From Tessaracoccus defluvii (lineage in GTDB: Bacteria > Actinomycetota > Actinomycetes > Propionibacteriales > Propionibacteriaceae), in NCBI RefSeq assembly GCF_014489575.1, contig NZ_CP060789.1, positions 1,426,001 to 1,490,000 on the forward strand: a stretch of 64,000 nt of DNA. Direction: 5' to 3'. Numbering within the stretch: position 1 is the first letter of the stretch; each line of letters opens with the position of its first letter. Below the pieces are notes generated by a model. The model worked only from the letters and a program-made list of their open reading frames with translations, did no database searches and was not told the origin of the DNA. The position numbers and the translations under genes are program-made. This document shows, one piece after another, positions 17,350-27,390 of the stretch.

Positions 17350-18402
17350 ATGACTTCAGCCAGGATTGCCGTCATCGGCGGCGACGGAATCGGCCCGGAG
17401 GTGACCGCGGAGGCCCTCAAGGCGCTGACCGCCGTCGCCGGGCAGGACGTGTTCGACTTCGTGCACTACGACCTCGGCGCCGAGCGCTGGCAGCGCACGG
17501 GCGAGGTGCTCCCCGACTCCGTCCTCGAGGAGCTCAAGGGCGTCGACGCCATCGTGCTCGGCGCCGTCGGCGCAGCCCCCGGCTCCAAGGCAATCCCCAG
17601 CGGCCTGCTCGAGCGCGGCCTGCTGCTGAAGCTGCGCTTCGCGTTCGACCACGCCATCAACCTGCGCCCCTCGAAGCTGTACCCCGGCGTCCCCACCCCG
17701 CTCGACCAGCGGATCGTCGCCGGGCGCGACGTCGACTTCGTCGTCGTGCGCGAGGGCACCGAGGGCCTCTACTGCGGCAACGGTGGGGCGGTGCGCGTCG
17801 GCACCCCGCACGAGCTGGCCACCGAGGTCTCCGTCAACACCGCCTACGGTGTCGAGCGCGTCGTCCGTGACGCCTACCGGCGTGCGCAGGCCCGCCGCCG
17901 CCACATCACCCTGCTGCACAAGCACAACGTGCTCGTGAACGCGGGCTCGCTCTGGAACCGCATCTTCAATGAGGTGGGCGAGGAGTTCCCGGAGGTCGAG
18001 CGCCGCTACCTGCACATCGACGCCGCCATGATCGCGCTGGTCGTCGACCCGGCCCAGTTCGACGTGATCGTCACCGACAACCTGTTCGGCGACATCGTCA
18101 CCGACCTTGCCGCCGCCGTCACCGGCGGCATCGGCCTGGCCGCCTCGGCCAACATCAACCCCACCGGCGAGTTCCCGTCGATGTTCGAGCCCGTGCACGG
18201 CTCGGCACCGGACATCGCGGGCAAGGGCATCGCCGATCCGACCGCGGCCATCTCGTCGATGGCGCTGCTGCTCGACCACCTCGGCCGGCCCGAGCTGGCT
18301 GCCCGGATCGACGGCGCCGTCAGCGAGGACATCGCAGCCCGCGGCGCTGAGAAGCTCGGCACCGTCGAGATCGGCGACAGGATCGCCGCCCGCCTGGCCT
18401 GA
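17350..18402 (+). CDS. leuB: 3-isopropylmalate dehydrogenase
   Basis: This 350-residue protein begins [60 protein letters not shown] and [18 protein letters not shown] are LeuB/isocitrate-dehydrogenase family motifs covering the NAD and metal sites. The size is that of actinobacterial LeuB. It is divergent from cimA across a 130-base gap that likely holds both promoters. It also acts on methylmalate in the CimA isoleucine route, so the pairing makes metabolic sense. Confidence 0.93.
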   Translation: MTSARIAVIGGDGIGPEVTAEALKALTAVAGQDVFDFVHYDLGAERWQRTGEVLPDSVLEELKGVDAIVLGAVGAAPGSKAIPSGLLERGLLLKLRFAFDHAINLRPSKLYPGVPTPLDQRIVAGRDVDFVVVREGTEGLYCGNGGAVRVGTPHELATEVSVNTAYGVERVVRDAYRRAQARRRHITLLHKHNVLVNAGSLWNRIFNEVGEEFPEVERRYLHIDAAMIALVVDPAQFDVIVTDNLFGDIVTDLAAAVTGGIGLAASANINPTGEFPSMFEPVHGSAPDIAGKGIADPTAAISSMALLLDHLGRPELAARIDGAVSEDIAARGAEKLGTVEIGDRIAARLA

Positions 18403-18411
18403 GCCCGAGGG

Positions 18412-20314
18412 TCAGGGCGTCAGGCTCTCCTGGCGCCCTGTCCCGTACTGGCGGTTGTACTGCTCCTGCACGTTGTCCGCCCCGTGGCCTTCCACGGGTT
18501 CCTTGTCACCCGGCAGGTCGATCGTGGAGCCGACGGCGTCGGGCATCAGGCCCGGAATGATCGGGTATCTCTCCTGGAGCCCGTCAGGATGTCGTCGTCG
18601 GTGCGGTAGGCACGGACGAGACCGCTGTCGAGGGCCTGCCGCACCTCCTGCGTCGTCATCCCGTTCGCCTGGGCGATGTACTCGATCTGGGCAGGGCTCA
18701 CGCCCGCCGCGTTCGCCGTCACCGCGGGGTTTCCGCTGGTCATCGCTGCGACGGCGGCGAGCCGGCCCCCCAGCGAGTGGCCCGCGTAGATGACCTGATC
18801 CTGCAGATGGCTGCCGCTGATCGCCTGCGCGATCCGCATCGCCATCTCTGACTGTGGCCCCATGCCGGTGCCGCCGGGCAGATTCTCCTGCAGGAGGTCC
18901 CGCTGCTCCGGGTCCTCGAAGTCGGTGCCCTCGAACAGGACGACGTAGTTGCCGTCGGCGTCGCGGTAGACGTGCGCACGGAAGCCGTTGCCCTCGTCGG
19001 CGAGCATGTCGGGGGTCAGGCCCAGCTGGGCGAGGGTCTCCGCATCGGTGACCTCGGAGTAGCCGTCGGGCACGTCGCCCGCCATCAGATCGACGAGGCT
19101 GCCGTCACGCGGATCGGGTGCGGTCCCCAGCATCGAGTCAGCGATCGAACCGTCGTGGACGCCGTAGCCGGTGCCCGGGTCCATGCCGGTCTCGAGCGCG
19201 ATGCCGGCCCGTTCCATGGTCTGGCCGAGCTGCCGGATCTGGCCGAGGTAGCCGGAGCCCTGCTGGGCGACATCGCGCATCAGCTGCGCGATGACCTGCA
19301 TCTCGGTGGCGAGGAACTCCACGACCCAGGCGATGAACCGGGCGAGGATGGTGGCGATGATGGCCCCGCTGACGATGAATCCGAGGGGAGGAAGGCGAAC
19401 CCGAGGGCCACCTTCAGCCAGAACAGGTTGGGGATCGCGGCGCGCACGATCTCCTCGATCACGTTGACGAGGATCGCCACCACCATCTTCCGGGCCTGGC
19501 CCGTGTTGGCTGCCACCCCCTCGACGCTGGGTCCGATGACGTCGACGAGCGCCTCCGCAGCCCGCATGCAGGCCTCCTGGATGGTGGCGTACTCGCCGTA
19601 GGCGTCGGCTGCGTCGCCGACCCAGCCCGGCGCCATGCGGGTGCTGTCATCGATGCGGTCCGCATGGGATCCGAGGTTGGTGGCGAGCGCCTCCATCGCC
19701 GACCGGAACGCACGGATCGCGTCCGGGTCACCGGTCAGCTTCTCGAGAGCGTCGTCGAAAGGAGGGAAGTAGCTGATCAGGGTAGCCGCGAGGAATCCCA
19801 GGCCGGTGGCGACCATCTCCTGGACGGCGACGGGCACGTTGAGCCAGTCGAGGGCCGTCGGCATGAGCACGGAGGCGACGTTTCCGCCGGCGAACGCGTC
19901 CCCGCCGCGGCCTGCGCCGTCACCGAGGATCGACTTGGCGGTCCGCCAGTGCCCGCGCGGTGTGATGTCGACCGGGGACGGCCCCGACTGCGACCCGCCC
20001 GCCCCGCCGCGGCCGGCGATCCGGTTGGCGAACTCGGTGGCCTGTTCCTCGGAGTTCTCGTAGGAGGCGGCGGAGTACGCCAGCCCGGCCCCCATCCGGC
20101 CGACGGCTTCGCCGGAACGGTCGAGGAAGCAGCGGACCCCGTCGGTGGTGAAGGGAAACGCGTTCGTCGCGGGGGGCGCGAGCAGTGCGCCGAAGGCGTG
20201 TGTCGACGGCGGGATGACCCGGCCGCTCAGCGAGGCCAGGACCCCGGCCTCCGAGCTGACCGCACGCCCCATGGCGTCGATCTGGCCGGGGTTCCAGCTG
20301 GTGGGATCCGCCAT
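18412..20314 (-). CDS. WXG-like, membrane-segment and lipase-domain protein (two frameshifts)
   Basis: Bridging two one-base losses (about 19388 in a C-run and about 18572 in a G-run) gives 634 residues. The N-terminal region has a helical YENSEEQATEFANRI segment. Near residue 231 comes GWVGDAADAY, a WxG motif as in ESX/WXG100 proteins. Several hydrophobic stretches follow (about residues 275-345). The C-terminal half is a class-3 lipase-like hydrolase with YAGHSLGGRLAAVAAM (nucleophile elbow) and YVVLFEGTDF. This resembles secreted ESX-type polymorphic effectors with a lipase end, but no secretion genes are in view. A small coupled partner gene precedes it. Confidence 0.7.
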
Positions 20315-20315
20315 G

Positions 20316-20966
20316 TCAGCTGCCGTCCTGGTCGAGCAGCGCGTCGATCTGGCGCCGCAGGTCGTCGTGGGCGGCCGCGATCGCCGCCGCGAGGAGGTCG
20401 TTGACCACCTCGACCGGCGCGGAACCGAGGAAGCTGCTCACCCGCGCCTCGAGGAGCTGCCCAAGCGAGCCGACACGGATCATGACCGCGTCGTCGTCGC
20501 CCGCGCGCCCGACGCCGTCAAGCTCGGCCACCTTGGCCGAGACCGACTCCGCGGCGGCGAAACGCGACCGCAGCCGCGCATTGACCTGTGCGAGGACGAC
20601 GGCGGGCGGAGCGTCCCCGTCGATACCGGAAGGGAACGAGAAGCGGCCCGGGCCGAGGCCGCGGGAGGCCGGCGGAACCGCCTCCACCGGAAGATCCACC
20701 ACCGTCACGCCGTCGACGGCGCCACCAACGAGCACGGCGCGGGACAGTTCGACGAGATGACTCCCCCACTGGGCCGCGGGCAGCAGACGCGGGTCGAGCA
20801 GTCGGAGCGCGAGCAGTCTACCGTCAGCGTCGACATCAGCCTCGGCCGTCTGACTGCCCGCCCTGCGCGGCGGCGACAGTCGGCGCAGCGCCTGCGCCTC
20901 CAGTCGCAGCGAGCGGGCCGCCTCCATCAGCCGCGCGGCGGCGGGAAGGTCCGGGTGCGTGGTCAT
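20316..20966 (-). CDS. YbaB/EbfC-like protein, partner of the WXG/lipase gene
   Basis: This 216-residue protein is mainly helix-strand-helix. Two segments resemble YbaB-like repeats: AEADVDADGRLLALRLLDPRL with a preceding helix, and the C-terminal VEVVNDLLAAAIAAAHDDLRRQIDAL helix. I assign YbaB-like only loosely. YbaB-type proteins are frequent next to WXG100/ESX effectors in actinobacteria. It ends 2 bases before the WXG/lipase start region, so the two genes form one operon. Chaperone or adaptor is the natural guess. Confidence 0.55.
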   Translation of the reverse strand: MTTHPDLPAAARLMEAARSLRLEAQALRRLSPPRRAGSQTAEADVDADGRLLALRLLDPRLLPAAQWGSHLVELSRAVLVGGAVDGVTVVDLPVEAVPPASRGLGPGRFSFPSGIDGDAPPAVVLAQVNARLRSRFAAAESVSAKVAELDGVGRAGDDDAVMIRVGSLGQLLEARVSSFLGSAPVEVVNDLLAAAIAAAHDDLRRQIDALLDQDGS

Positions 20967-21006
20967 GCCTGGAGCCTAGGGCCCGGCGGTGTCACCCGAC
21001 CGTCGT

Positions 21007-22292
21007 TCAGAGGCCGAGGATGACCTTCGCCAGGCTGAAGTAGATGACGAGCCCCGTCGCGTCGACGAGCGTGGTGACCAACGGTGCCGACACGACGGCC
21101 GGGTCGATACCGATCCTGCGCGCGATCAGCGGCATCGCGCCTCCTATCGTGGCGGCCCAGGTGCAGATCACCACCAGGCTGGCGGCGACCACCGAGGCGA
21201 TGGGCCAGGAGACGAAGAAGCCACCGACCACCAGACCGAGCGCTGCCAGCATCAGGCCCAGCAGCAGACCCACCCGCAGTTCACGCCAAATGACGCGGCC
21301 GAGGTCGGAGAAACGGGCCTCACCGATCGCGAGGGCTCGGACCGACGCCGTGGCGGCCTGCGCGCCCGCGTTGCCCCTGCACCGATGAGCATGGGAATGA
21401 ACAGGGCCAGCTGGGCGACCTGCGCGAGCGTGTCCTCGAAGGCCTGGGTGACAGTTACGGTTCCCGCGGCCGCCACCAGGAGAAGGCTCAGCCACAGCGC
21501 ACGGTAGCGGGCGAGCCGGAACACGCCGACCGCGGCGAAGTGCCCCTCCCAGGGCTCGGCGCCCGACAGGCGCGCGGCGTCCTCGTTGCCTGCCTCCTCG
21601 AGGGCCTCCATGGCATCGTCACCGGTCAGGAGCCCCAGGAGGCGTCCCTCACTGTCGACGACGACGAGGTCCACATCGTTGGTCTCCTGGATGAGTCGGG
21701 CCGCCTCCTCCGCGGAGTCGGTCCCCGTGACGACGTGCAGGTCCCCGTCTGCCACGTCCTGGACGGGCTGCTCGGGCTCGGCGAGGACGAGGGCGGACAG
21801 CGTCGCGACGCCGACGACGACCCGTCCGTCGTCGACGAGGGGCAGCGTGTGGATGCTGTCGGCCCGCGAGCCGACGGCGCGCACGAGTTCCAGCGCCTCC
21901 CGGACGGTGACGGTCCGCGGGATGGGAACGGCCGCCGGGGTCATCATGCGGCCGACCGATCCGGCGGGGAAGCCCAGCTGGGCCGCCGTGATCCGCCGCT
22001 CTTCCTGGCCGAGGCCCGCCAGGGCCCGCGCCACCACCTTGGCCGGCGCCTCGCCGAGCATGCGGGCGCGATCGTCGTGGTGCATCGCTTCGACGACCTC
22101 ACGGAAACCGTCGTCGCGCATCCCCGCGAGCAGCCGCTGCTGGTCGAACGGATCGAGTTCCTCGAAGACCTCGATCGCCGTCGACTTCGGCAGTCCCCGG
22201 AACTCGACTGCGGCGGCGACATCGCTCAGGCGTGCTATCGCATCCGCGATCTCGTGCGGCTCGAGCAGCACCTCACCAACGTTGTCTCCCAT
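21007..22292 (-). CDS. mgtE: Magnesium transporter MgtE (one apparent frameshift)
   Basis: I chose the start at 22292 (MGDNVGEVLLEPHEIA), after GGGAGG. The MgtE N-domain (helical repeats) is followed by two CBS domains (MMTPAAVPIPRTVTVREAL and ATLSALVLAEPEQPVQDV) and five membrane helices (LWLSLLLVAAAGTVTVTQAFEDTLAQ). The frame breaks at about 21373 in a G-run (LFIPMLIGAGGNAGAQAAT). One added base gives 428 residues, normal for MgtE. It is on the same strand as the ptsH group. Confidence 0.9.
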
Positions 22293-22367
22293 GGGCCCTC
22301 CCGTTTCCTGGCTGGCCCATCCTCCCACTCCGGCGAGTCGCGGGGCGGCCGCCCCGCGGGGCCGGGG

Positions 22368-22633
22368 TCAGGCGTCGAGATCGACGGCGATCAGTTCCGC
22401 GAGCTTGTCGACGGCCTCCGCATTGTCCGACTCGACGATCACCTCGGCCCCTGCCTCCGCCCCAGCGACATGATCATCAGGCTGGAGCCGGCGTCGACCG
22501 CCTCCTCCGGGTCCATGTCCGCCAGGCGGATGGTGATGTCGTCGTCGTACTCGGCGGCGGCCTGCGCCACGAGGGCGGCCGGGCGGGCATGGAGCCCGAC
22601 GGAAGATCCAACGATCACGTTCCTGCTTGCCAT
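22368..22633 (-). CDS. ptsH: HPr phosphocarrier protein (one apparent frameshift)
   Basis: MASRNVIVGSSVGLHARPAALVAQAA carries the phosphorylated histidine in GLHARPAA. SLMIMSLG is the serine region after which the frame breaks (about 22457, a GGGG run). Continuing in the next frame gives AEAGAEVIVESDNAEAVDKL. Restored length is 88 residues, exactly that of HPr. It sits directly after the 1-phosphofructokinase gene and a DeoR regulator, with ptsI divergent upstream, so this is a PTS control island. Confidence 0.9.
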
Positions 22634-22666
22634 GTCTCTCCTTCGAAACTGCTTGCTTGCACCGCC

Positions 22667-23640
22667 TCAGGCGACGGCGACAACCTGGGGGGCCCGCGCC
22701 GCCACGTCGTCCGGCGTCGGCAGGGTGGTGCCCGGCAGCGCCGCCGCAGCAGCACCATAACCGATGGCGGAGGCGAGGCAGGCCGATTCGTCTCCGCCTG
22801 CGAGGTGGGCGAGAACGTAGCCCGCGACCGAGGAGTCCCCCGCGCCGACGGTGCTGCGCACGGTGATGCGGGGAGCCCTGGCGAACCACGCGCCGCGTTG
22901 CGTGACCAGCGCGGCGCCGGCGGCGCCGAGGCTGACGAGCACGGCGCCGATGCCGCCACTCACCAGTCTCCTGGCCGCCGCGACGATGCCGTCGACCTCA
23001 CCACGCAGGGCCGCCGCCTCGAAGGCGTCGCCGTCTCCTCCGGCAAGGTGGGCGAGTTCCTCCGCGTTCGGCTTCAGCAGGTCGATCCGCGCGGCGGGGA
23101 CGGCGGACACGACGGCCGTGAGCGGTGCTCCCGAAGTGTCGACGGCGACGAGGGCGCCCGCGGCCGCGGCCGCCCGGGACAGGTTCGCATACCAGTGCGT
23201 CGGGGCCCCGGGGGCAGCGATCCGCTGAGCACGGCCCACCTCGCGCCCGCCACTGCGCCGGCGAGGCTCTCCTCGGCCCGTGCGGCCGCCGCGGTCGTCA
23301 GAGCCGGGCCGGACTCGTTGACCTTGGTCGTGGTCCCGTCGGGCTCCGTGATGGCCGTGTTGATGCGCACGCGCCTCCCGGTCGGCAGGTCATCCGCAAC
23401 GAGTGGCACCGCGGGCGCCAGCGCCGCGAGCCGTCGGAAGCTCGCATCGACCTCCGGCGCGACGGCGACAGCGGCCCTGCCGGCTCCCATGAGAACCCGC
23501 GCGACGTTGAGGCCCTTGCCGCCGGCCTGTTCAGTGACGGCGGCTGCACGCTGCACCGCACCGATGCACAACGGGCCGCTCAGTTCGATCGTCCGATCGA
23601 GGCTCGGGTTCGCCGTGAAGGTGACCACTTCGGTGTCCAT
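22667..23640 (-). CDS. 1-phosphofructokinase family sugar kinase (one apparent frameshift)
   Basis: VTFTANPSLDRTIEL and GGKGLNVARVLMGAG are 1-phosphofructokinase/tagatose-6-P kinase signatures. The C-terminal motif TVGAGDSSVAGYVLAHLAGG holds the catalytic Asp. The frame breaks at about 23210 in a C/G run (LSGSLPPGAPTHWYANL). Repaired length is 324 residues. It follows a DeoR-type regulator and precedes ptsH, the usual context of fructose PTS operons, but the only EII gene visible is mannitol-type. Confidence 0.88.
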
Positions 23641-23733
23641 GGAGCCTCCCTGCCCATCGCGCCCTATGTCCGTTTATACGGCATTGCCCCGCTTACGCAA
23701 GACATTCGGGCATATTCCAACACGAACACAGGT

Positions 23734-24501
23734 TCAGGCCAGGTGGACGTCCATCTCCGCCGCACGCAGGGCCGCGACGGCGCCGGGGTCGAGGGCCTGA
23801 TCGGTGACCAGTCCGTCCACCTCATCGACCCCGGCGAAGCTCACCAGGTAGTCGGCGCCGAACTTCGCGGCGTCGGCCAGCACGTACGCCTCCCGCGCGG
23901 AAGCGATCATGGCCCGCTTGACCGCCGCCTCCGCCGGATCGGGCGTCGAGAAGCCGTGCCCGACGGAGAATCCGTTCGCACCCAGGAAGGCCACATCCAC
24001 CCGGATGTCGGCCAGCGTCGCGATCGCCATGGCTCCGACGGTGGCCTGCGTGAGACCCCGGACCTGCCCGCCCAGCAGCAGCACATTCAGTTCGTGCCGC
24101 TCGGCCAGCCGACCGGCGATCGGCACGGAGTTGGTGACCACCGCGCTCACCCACGGAGGGAGCAGCTCGCACGCATGCGCCGTGGTGGTGCCCGCATCGA
24201 GCAGCAGGGTCAGCCCCTCGCGACGCGGCAGCAGCGACACGGCCCGCTCGGCGATCGCGAGCTTCTGCTCCCCCGACTCGACCTCGCGGTCACGGAGCGA
24301 GGCCTCAGTGAGCCGCAGCTTCTCGGCCGGCACGGCACCGCCATGAACCCGGCTCAGCAGCCCTTTCGAGGCGAGGGCGTCGAGGTCGCGTCGGATCGTC
24401 TCCGAGGTCACCTCATAGCGCCCCGCGAGCTCTGAGACCGATACCCGGCCAAGGCCCCGGGCGAGCGCGACGATGTCGTGCTGGCGCTCCTCTGCGTACA
24501 T
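23734..24501 (-). CDS. DeoR/GlpR family transcriptional repressor
   Basis: I chose the start MYAEERQHDIVALARGLGR at 24501, since upstream codons are divergent-promoter DNA. The DeoR helix-turn-helix is clear (VSVSELAGRYEVTSETIRRDLDALASKGLLSRVHGGA), followed by a sugar-phosphate isomerase-like effector domain (LLDAGTTTAHACELL, FLGANGFSVGHGFSTPD). Length is 255 residues. It should sense a sugar phosphate and control the fruK-type kinase/ptsH genes and perhaps divergent ptsI through the inverted repeat at 24524-24544. Confidence 0.93.
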   Translation of the reverse strand: MYAEERQHDIVALARGLGRVSVSELAGRYEVTSETIRRDLDALASKGLLSRVHGGAVPAEKLRLTEASLRDREVESGEQKLAIAERAVSLLPRREGLTLLLDAGTTTAHACELLPPWVSAVVTNSVPIAGRLAERHELNVLLLGGQVRGLTQATVGAMAIATLADIRVDVAFLGANGFSVGHGFSTPDPAEAAVKRAMIASAREAYVLADAAKFGADYLVSFAGVDEVDGLVTDQALDPGAVAALRAAEMDVHLA

Positions 24502-24523
24502 TCCGCCACCTCCGGTCCGAACA

Positions 24524-24544
24524 GGATCATTTCGGACATGATCC
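24524..24544. promoter_or_regulatory. Inverted-repeat operator candidate between deoR-type gene and ptsI
   Basis: GGATCAT (24524-24530) and ATGATCC (24538-24544) are perfect inverted arms with a 7-base spacer. They lie 23 bases before the regulator start and about 80 before ptsI. A possible ptsI -35, TTGACT, lies at 24568-24573. Binding by the adjacent DeoR protein is inferred. Confidence 0.5.
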
Positions 24545-24623
24545 CACAGGAAACCATGCCATATCTGTTGACTTGCCGAAGATATCTGGCGACGATGGGG
24601 GAAACCGTTCACGTGGAGGTCCC

Positions 24624-26288
24624 ATGCAACCCGTCACCCTTCGCGGCACCGGCGTCGTCGCCGGCTTCGTGTACGCCCCGACCGCCTGGACCAGGCCCGC
24701 TCCGGTGCCACCGCCGGTGAGCGGCAGCCTCGCCGAGGAGGACCGACCCGCCGAGGTCGAGCGCTTCAAGGCGGCGGCCGAGACCGTCGCGGGTCGCTTC
24801 ACCGACCGGGCGAGCGCGGCGACCGGCGTGGCCACGGAGGTGCTCGGCGCCACCGCAGCACTCGCGCGGGACCGCGGGTGGCTCAGGGCCGCCACCAAAC
24901 TCATCAACGCCGGCGCAAGGGCCGAGACCGCCACCACGGAGGCGATCGAGCAGTTCGTCACCCAGTTCGAGAAGCTCGGAGGCCTGATGGCCGAGCGCAC
25001 CACCGACCTGCGCGACATCCGCAACCGGGTGCTGGCCGAGCTCATGGGCCTGCCCGAGCCGGGGGTGCCGAGGCCCGACTCGCCGGTCATCCTGTGTGCC
25101 GACGACCTCGCCCCGGCCGACACCGCCGGGCTCGACCCCTCGCTCGTCCTCGCCCTCGTGACCCGCCTGGGCGGGCCGACGAGCCACACGGCGATCATCG
25201 CCCGGCAGCTCGGGATCCCCTGCGTCGTCGCGGCGGCGACCCTCGGCGACGTGGCCGAGGGTCAGATGCTGCTCGTCGACGGCACCAGCGGCATCCTGAC
25301 CGTCTCCCCCGATCCGGTCGAGGCCCGCCGCCTCGTGGCCGAGAGCGCGGCCCTGGCCGCGGAGATCGCTGCCTGGCGCGGCCCGGCCCGCACCTCCGAC
25401 GGCGTCGCCGTCCAGTTACTTGCCAACGTCCAGGACGGCGCCGCCGCCAGGAGGGCCAGCGCCGGCGAGGCCGAGGGCGTGGGGCTGTTCCGCACCGAGC
25501 TGTGCTTCCTCACGGCGAGGACCGAGCCCTCCGTGGACGACCAGGCACGCATCTACGGCGAGGTGTTCGCCGCATTCCCCGGCTCGAAGGTGGTCGTGCG
25601 GACGCTCGACGCGGGTTCGGACAAGCCCGTCCCGTTCGCCAACCACGAGCACGAGGAGAATCCCGCGCTCGGGGTCCGCGGCATCCGGCTGGGCTGGACC
25701 AACGCCGGCATCGTCGAGCGTCAGCTCGACGCCATCGCGCAGGCCGCGGAGGACACCGGCGCGACGGATCCCTGGGTGATGGCCCCGATGGTCGCCACCG
25801 TCGATGAGGCCTACGAGTTCGCCGAGCTGTGCCGGGCGAGGAACCTCAAGCCCGGGATCATGGTCGAGATCCCCGCGGCCGCGCTGCTGGCCGACCAGTT
25901 CCTCGCGGAGGTCGACTTCTTCTCGATCGGCACCAACGACCTGACCCAGTACGCGATGGCCGCCGACCGGATGTCCAGCAGGCTCGCCACCCTGACCGAC
26001 CCCTGGCAGCCGGCCGTGCTCCGGCTGATCCAGCTCGCCGCCGACGCCGGCGGCCGGGCAGGCAAGCCGGTCGGCGTCTGCGGCGAGGCTGCGGCCGACC
26101 CGCTGCTGGCCTGCGTCCTGATCGGGCTCGGCATCAGCTCGCTGTCGATGGCGGTGACGGCGATCCCGACGGTCGGCGTCCAGCTGGGCAAGGTGACCCT
26201 CGAGCAGTGCCGCGAGGCCGCCGCCCAGGTGGCGTCCGCACGCAACGCCCGCGACGCCAGGGAACTGGCCCGCCGCCTGCTCGGCTGA
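24624..26288 (+). CDS. ptsI: PTS enzyme I (phosphoenolpyruvate-protein phosphotransferase)
   Basis: I chose the start MQPVTLRGTGVVAGFVYAP at 24624 because GGAGGT lies 3 bases upstream. The 554-residue protein has the phosphorylated-histidine region GGPTSHTAIIARQLGIPCVV, RTLDAGSDKPVPFAN, EENPALGVRGIRL and the C-terminal GTNDLTQYAMAADR and GVCGEAAADP, all enzyme I signatures. It takes phosphate from PEP and passes it to HPr, encoded divergently nearby. It is followed by a bidirectional terminator. Confidence 0.96.
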   Translation: MQPVTLRGTGVVAGFVYAPTAWTRPAPVPPPVSGSLAEEDRPAEVERFKAAAETVAGRFTDRASAATGVATEVLGATAALARDRGWLRAATKLINAGARAETATTEAIEQFVTQFEKLGGLMAERTTDLRDIRNRVLAELMGLPEPGVPRPDSPVILCADDLAPADTAGLDPSLVLALVTRLGGPTSHTAIIARQLGIPCVVAAATLGDVAEGQMLLVDGTSGILTVSPDPVEARRLVAESAALAAEIAAWRGPARTSDGVAVQLLANVQDGAAARRASAGEAEGVGLFRTELCFLTARTEPSVDDQARIYGEVFAAFPGSKVVVRTLDAGSDKPVPFANHEHEENPALGVRGIRLGWTNAGIVERQLDAIAQAAEDTGATDPWVMAPMVATVDEAYEFAELCRARNLKPGIMVEIPAAALLADQFLAEVDFFSIGTNDLTQYAMAADRMSSRLATLTDPWQPAVLRLIQLAADAGGRAGKPVGVCGEAAADPLLACVLIGLGISSLSMAVTAIPTVGVQLGKVTLEQCREAAAQVASARNARDARELARRLLG

Positions 26289-26299
26289 CCGGAAACGAC

Positions 26300-26331
26300 G
26301 AGGGGCCCGGAGCGATTCGCTCCGGGCCCCC
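26300..26331. terminator. Bidirectional terminator between convergent genes
   Basis: GAGGGGCCCGGAGCG and CGCTCCGGGCCCCCTC (26300 to about 26332) form a near-perfect 15-bp GC stem with a 3-base loop and one bulged base. It lies between the convergent ends of ptsI and the polyol dehydrogenase. The T-run is weak. Confidence 0.65.
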
Positions 26332-26343
26332 TCGCGTGTGCGG

Positions 26344-27390
26344 TCAGGGCTCGATGGTCACCTTGATGGCACGGCCCTCGGCGACGATGTCCAGCGCCTC
26401 GGCGGCCCGCTCCAGCGGAAGCCGCTCGGTGATCAGGTCGCCGACGGGGATGCTCCCGTCGGCGATGTAGCCGAGCGCCGCCCGGTGATGTGCCGGCGCG
26501 GACCCGTTGGCCCCGTGCAGGTGCAGCTGGCGGTAGTGCACCAGGTTGCTGTCGAGCGTGATCGTCGGGTTCGTCTTCGGCAGGCCACCGAAGAACGAGA
26601 TGCGGCCGTTGCGGGCGGCCATGGCGACCGCCTGCTCCTGCACCACGTTCGCGGGCGTCGCCGTGATGATGACGTCGGCGCCGCGACCCTCGGTGAGCCG
26701 CAGCACCTCCGCCACGACGTCCACCTTCGACGCGTCGATGACGATGTCGGGCGCGACGGCGGCGGCGGACAGTGCGAGGCGCTCGGCGTTGATGTCGACC
26801 AGCACCACGGTGCCCACCTTGTGCAGGCCGCGGGCCACCCTGATGTGCATGCAGCCGATGGGGCCCGCACCGAACACCACGGTGAAGTCGCCCTCCTCGA
26901 TGCCGAGCTGCTCCTGCGCATTGATCGCGCAGGCGAGCGGCTCGGCGGCGGAGGCCTCCGGGAACCCGACGCCGTCGGGGATCCTGTTGAGCCCGTCGAC
27001 GCGGAGAACCTGCGGCGGCACGATCATGTACTCCGCGAACCCTCCGTCGTACTGGTACCCGACGGACGTCTGGTTCTGGCACACGGCCATCCAGCCGCGA
27101 CGGCACTCGTGGCAGTCGCCGCAGGGGACGGCTGCGATCACCTGCACCCGGTCCCCCGGCCGGAACCCACCGACCGCCGCGGCCCCCACCTCGACGACCT
27201 CCCCGGCGACCTCATGGCCCATGGTGGTGGTGCGGGTGATGTTGACGTGCCCGTTGGCGCGGATCTTGACGTCGGTGCCGCAGGTCGAACAGTTGCGGAC
27301 GCGGATCTTGACCTCGTCCGGCCCACACACCGGCTCCGGCACGTCCTCGATGCGCACGTCACCGGGCGCGTGGTAGCGAAGCGCCCTCAC
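26344..27390 (-). CDS. Zinc-dependent medium-chain alcohol/polyol dehydrogenase
   Basis: This 348-residue MDR enzyme has catalytic-zinc residues in NCSTCGTDVKI and GHEVAGEVVEVG, the structural zinc cysteines in PCGDCHECRRGWMAVCQ, and the Rossmann motif VVFGAGPIGCMHIRVA. Such enzymes include sorbitol, L-iditol and polyol-phosphate dehydrogenases. Overlap by 4 bases with the mannitol-type EII gene suggests it oxidises the imported polyol phosphate, but this is inference. It is not the classical MtlD family. Confidence 0.88.
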   Translation of the reverse strand: MRALRYHAPGDVRIEDVPEPVCGPDEVKIRVRNCSTCGTDVKIRANGHVNITRTTTMGHEVAGEVVEVGAAAVGGFRPGDRVQVIAAVPCGDCHECRRGWMAVCQNQTSVGYQYDGGFAEYMIVPPQVLRVDGLNRIPDGVGFPEASAAEPLACAINAQEQLGIEEGDFTVVFGAGPIGCMHIRVARGLHKVGTVVLVDINAERLALSAAAVAPDIVIDASKVDVVAEVLRLTEGRGADVIITATPANVVQEQAVAMAARNGRISFFGGLPKTNPTITLDSNLVHYRQLHLHGANGSAPAHHRAALGYIADGSIPVGDLITERLPLERAAEALDIVAEGRAIKVTIEP

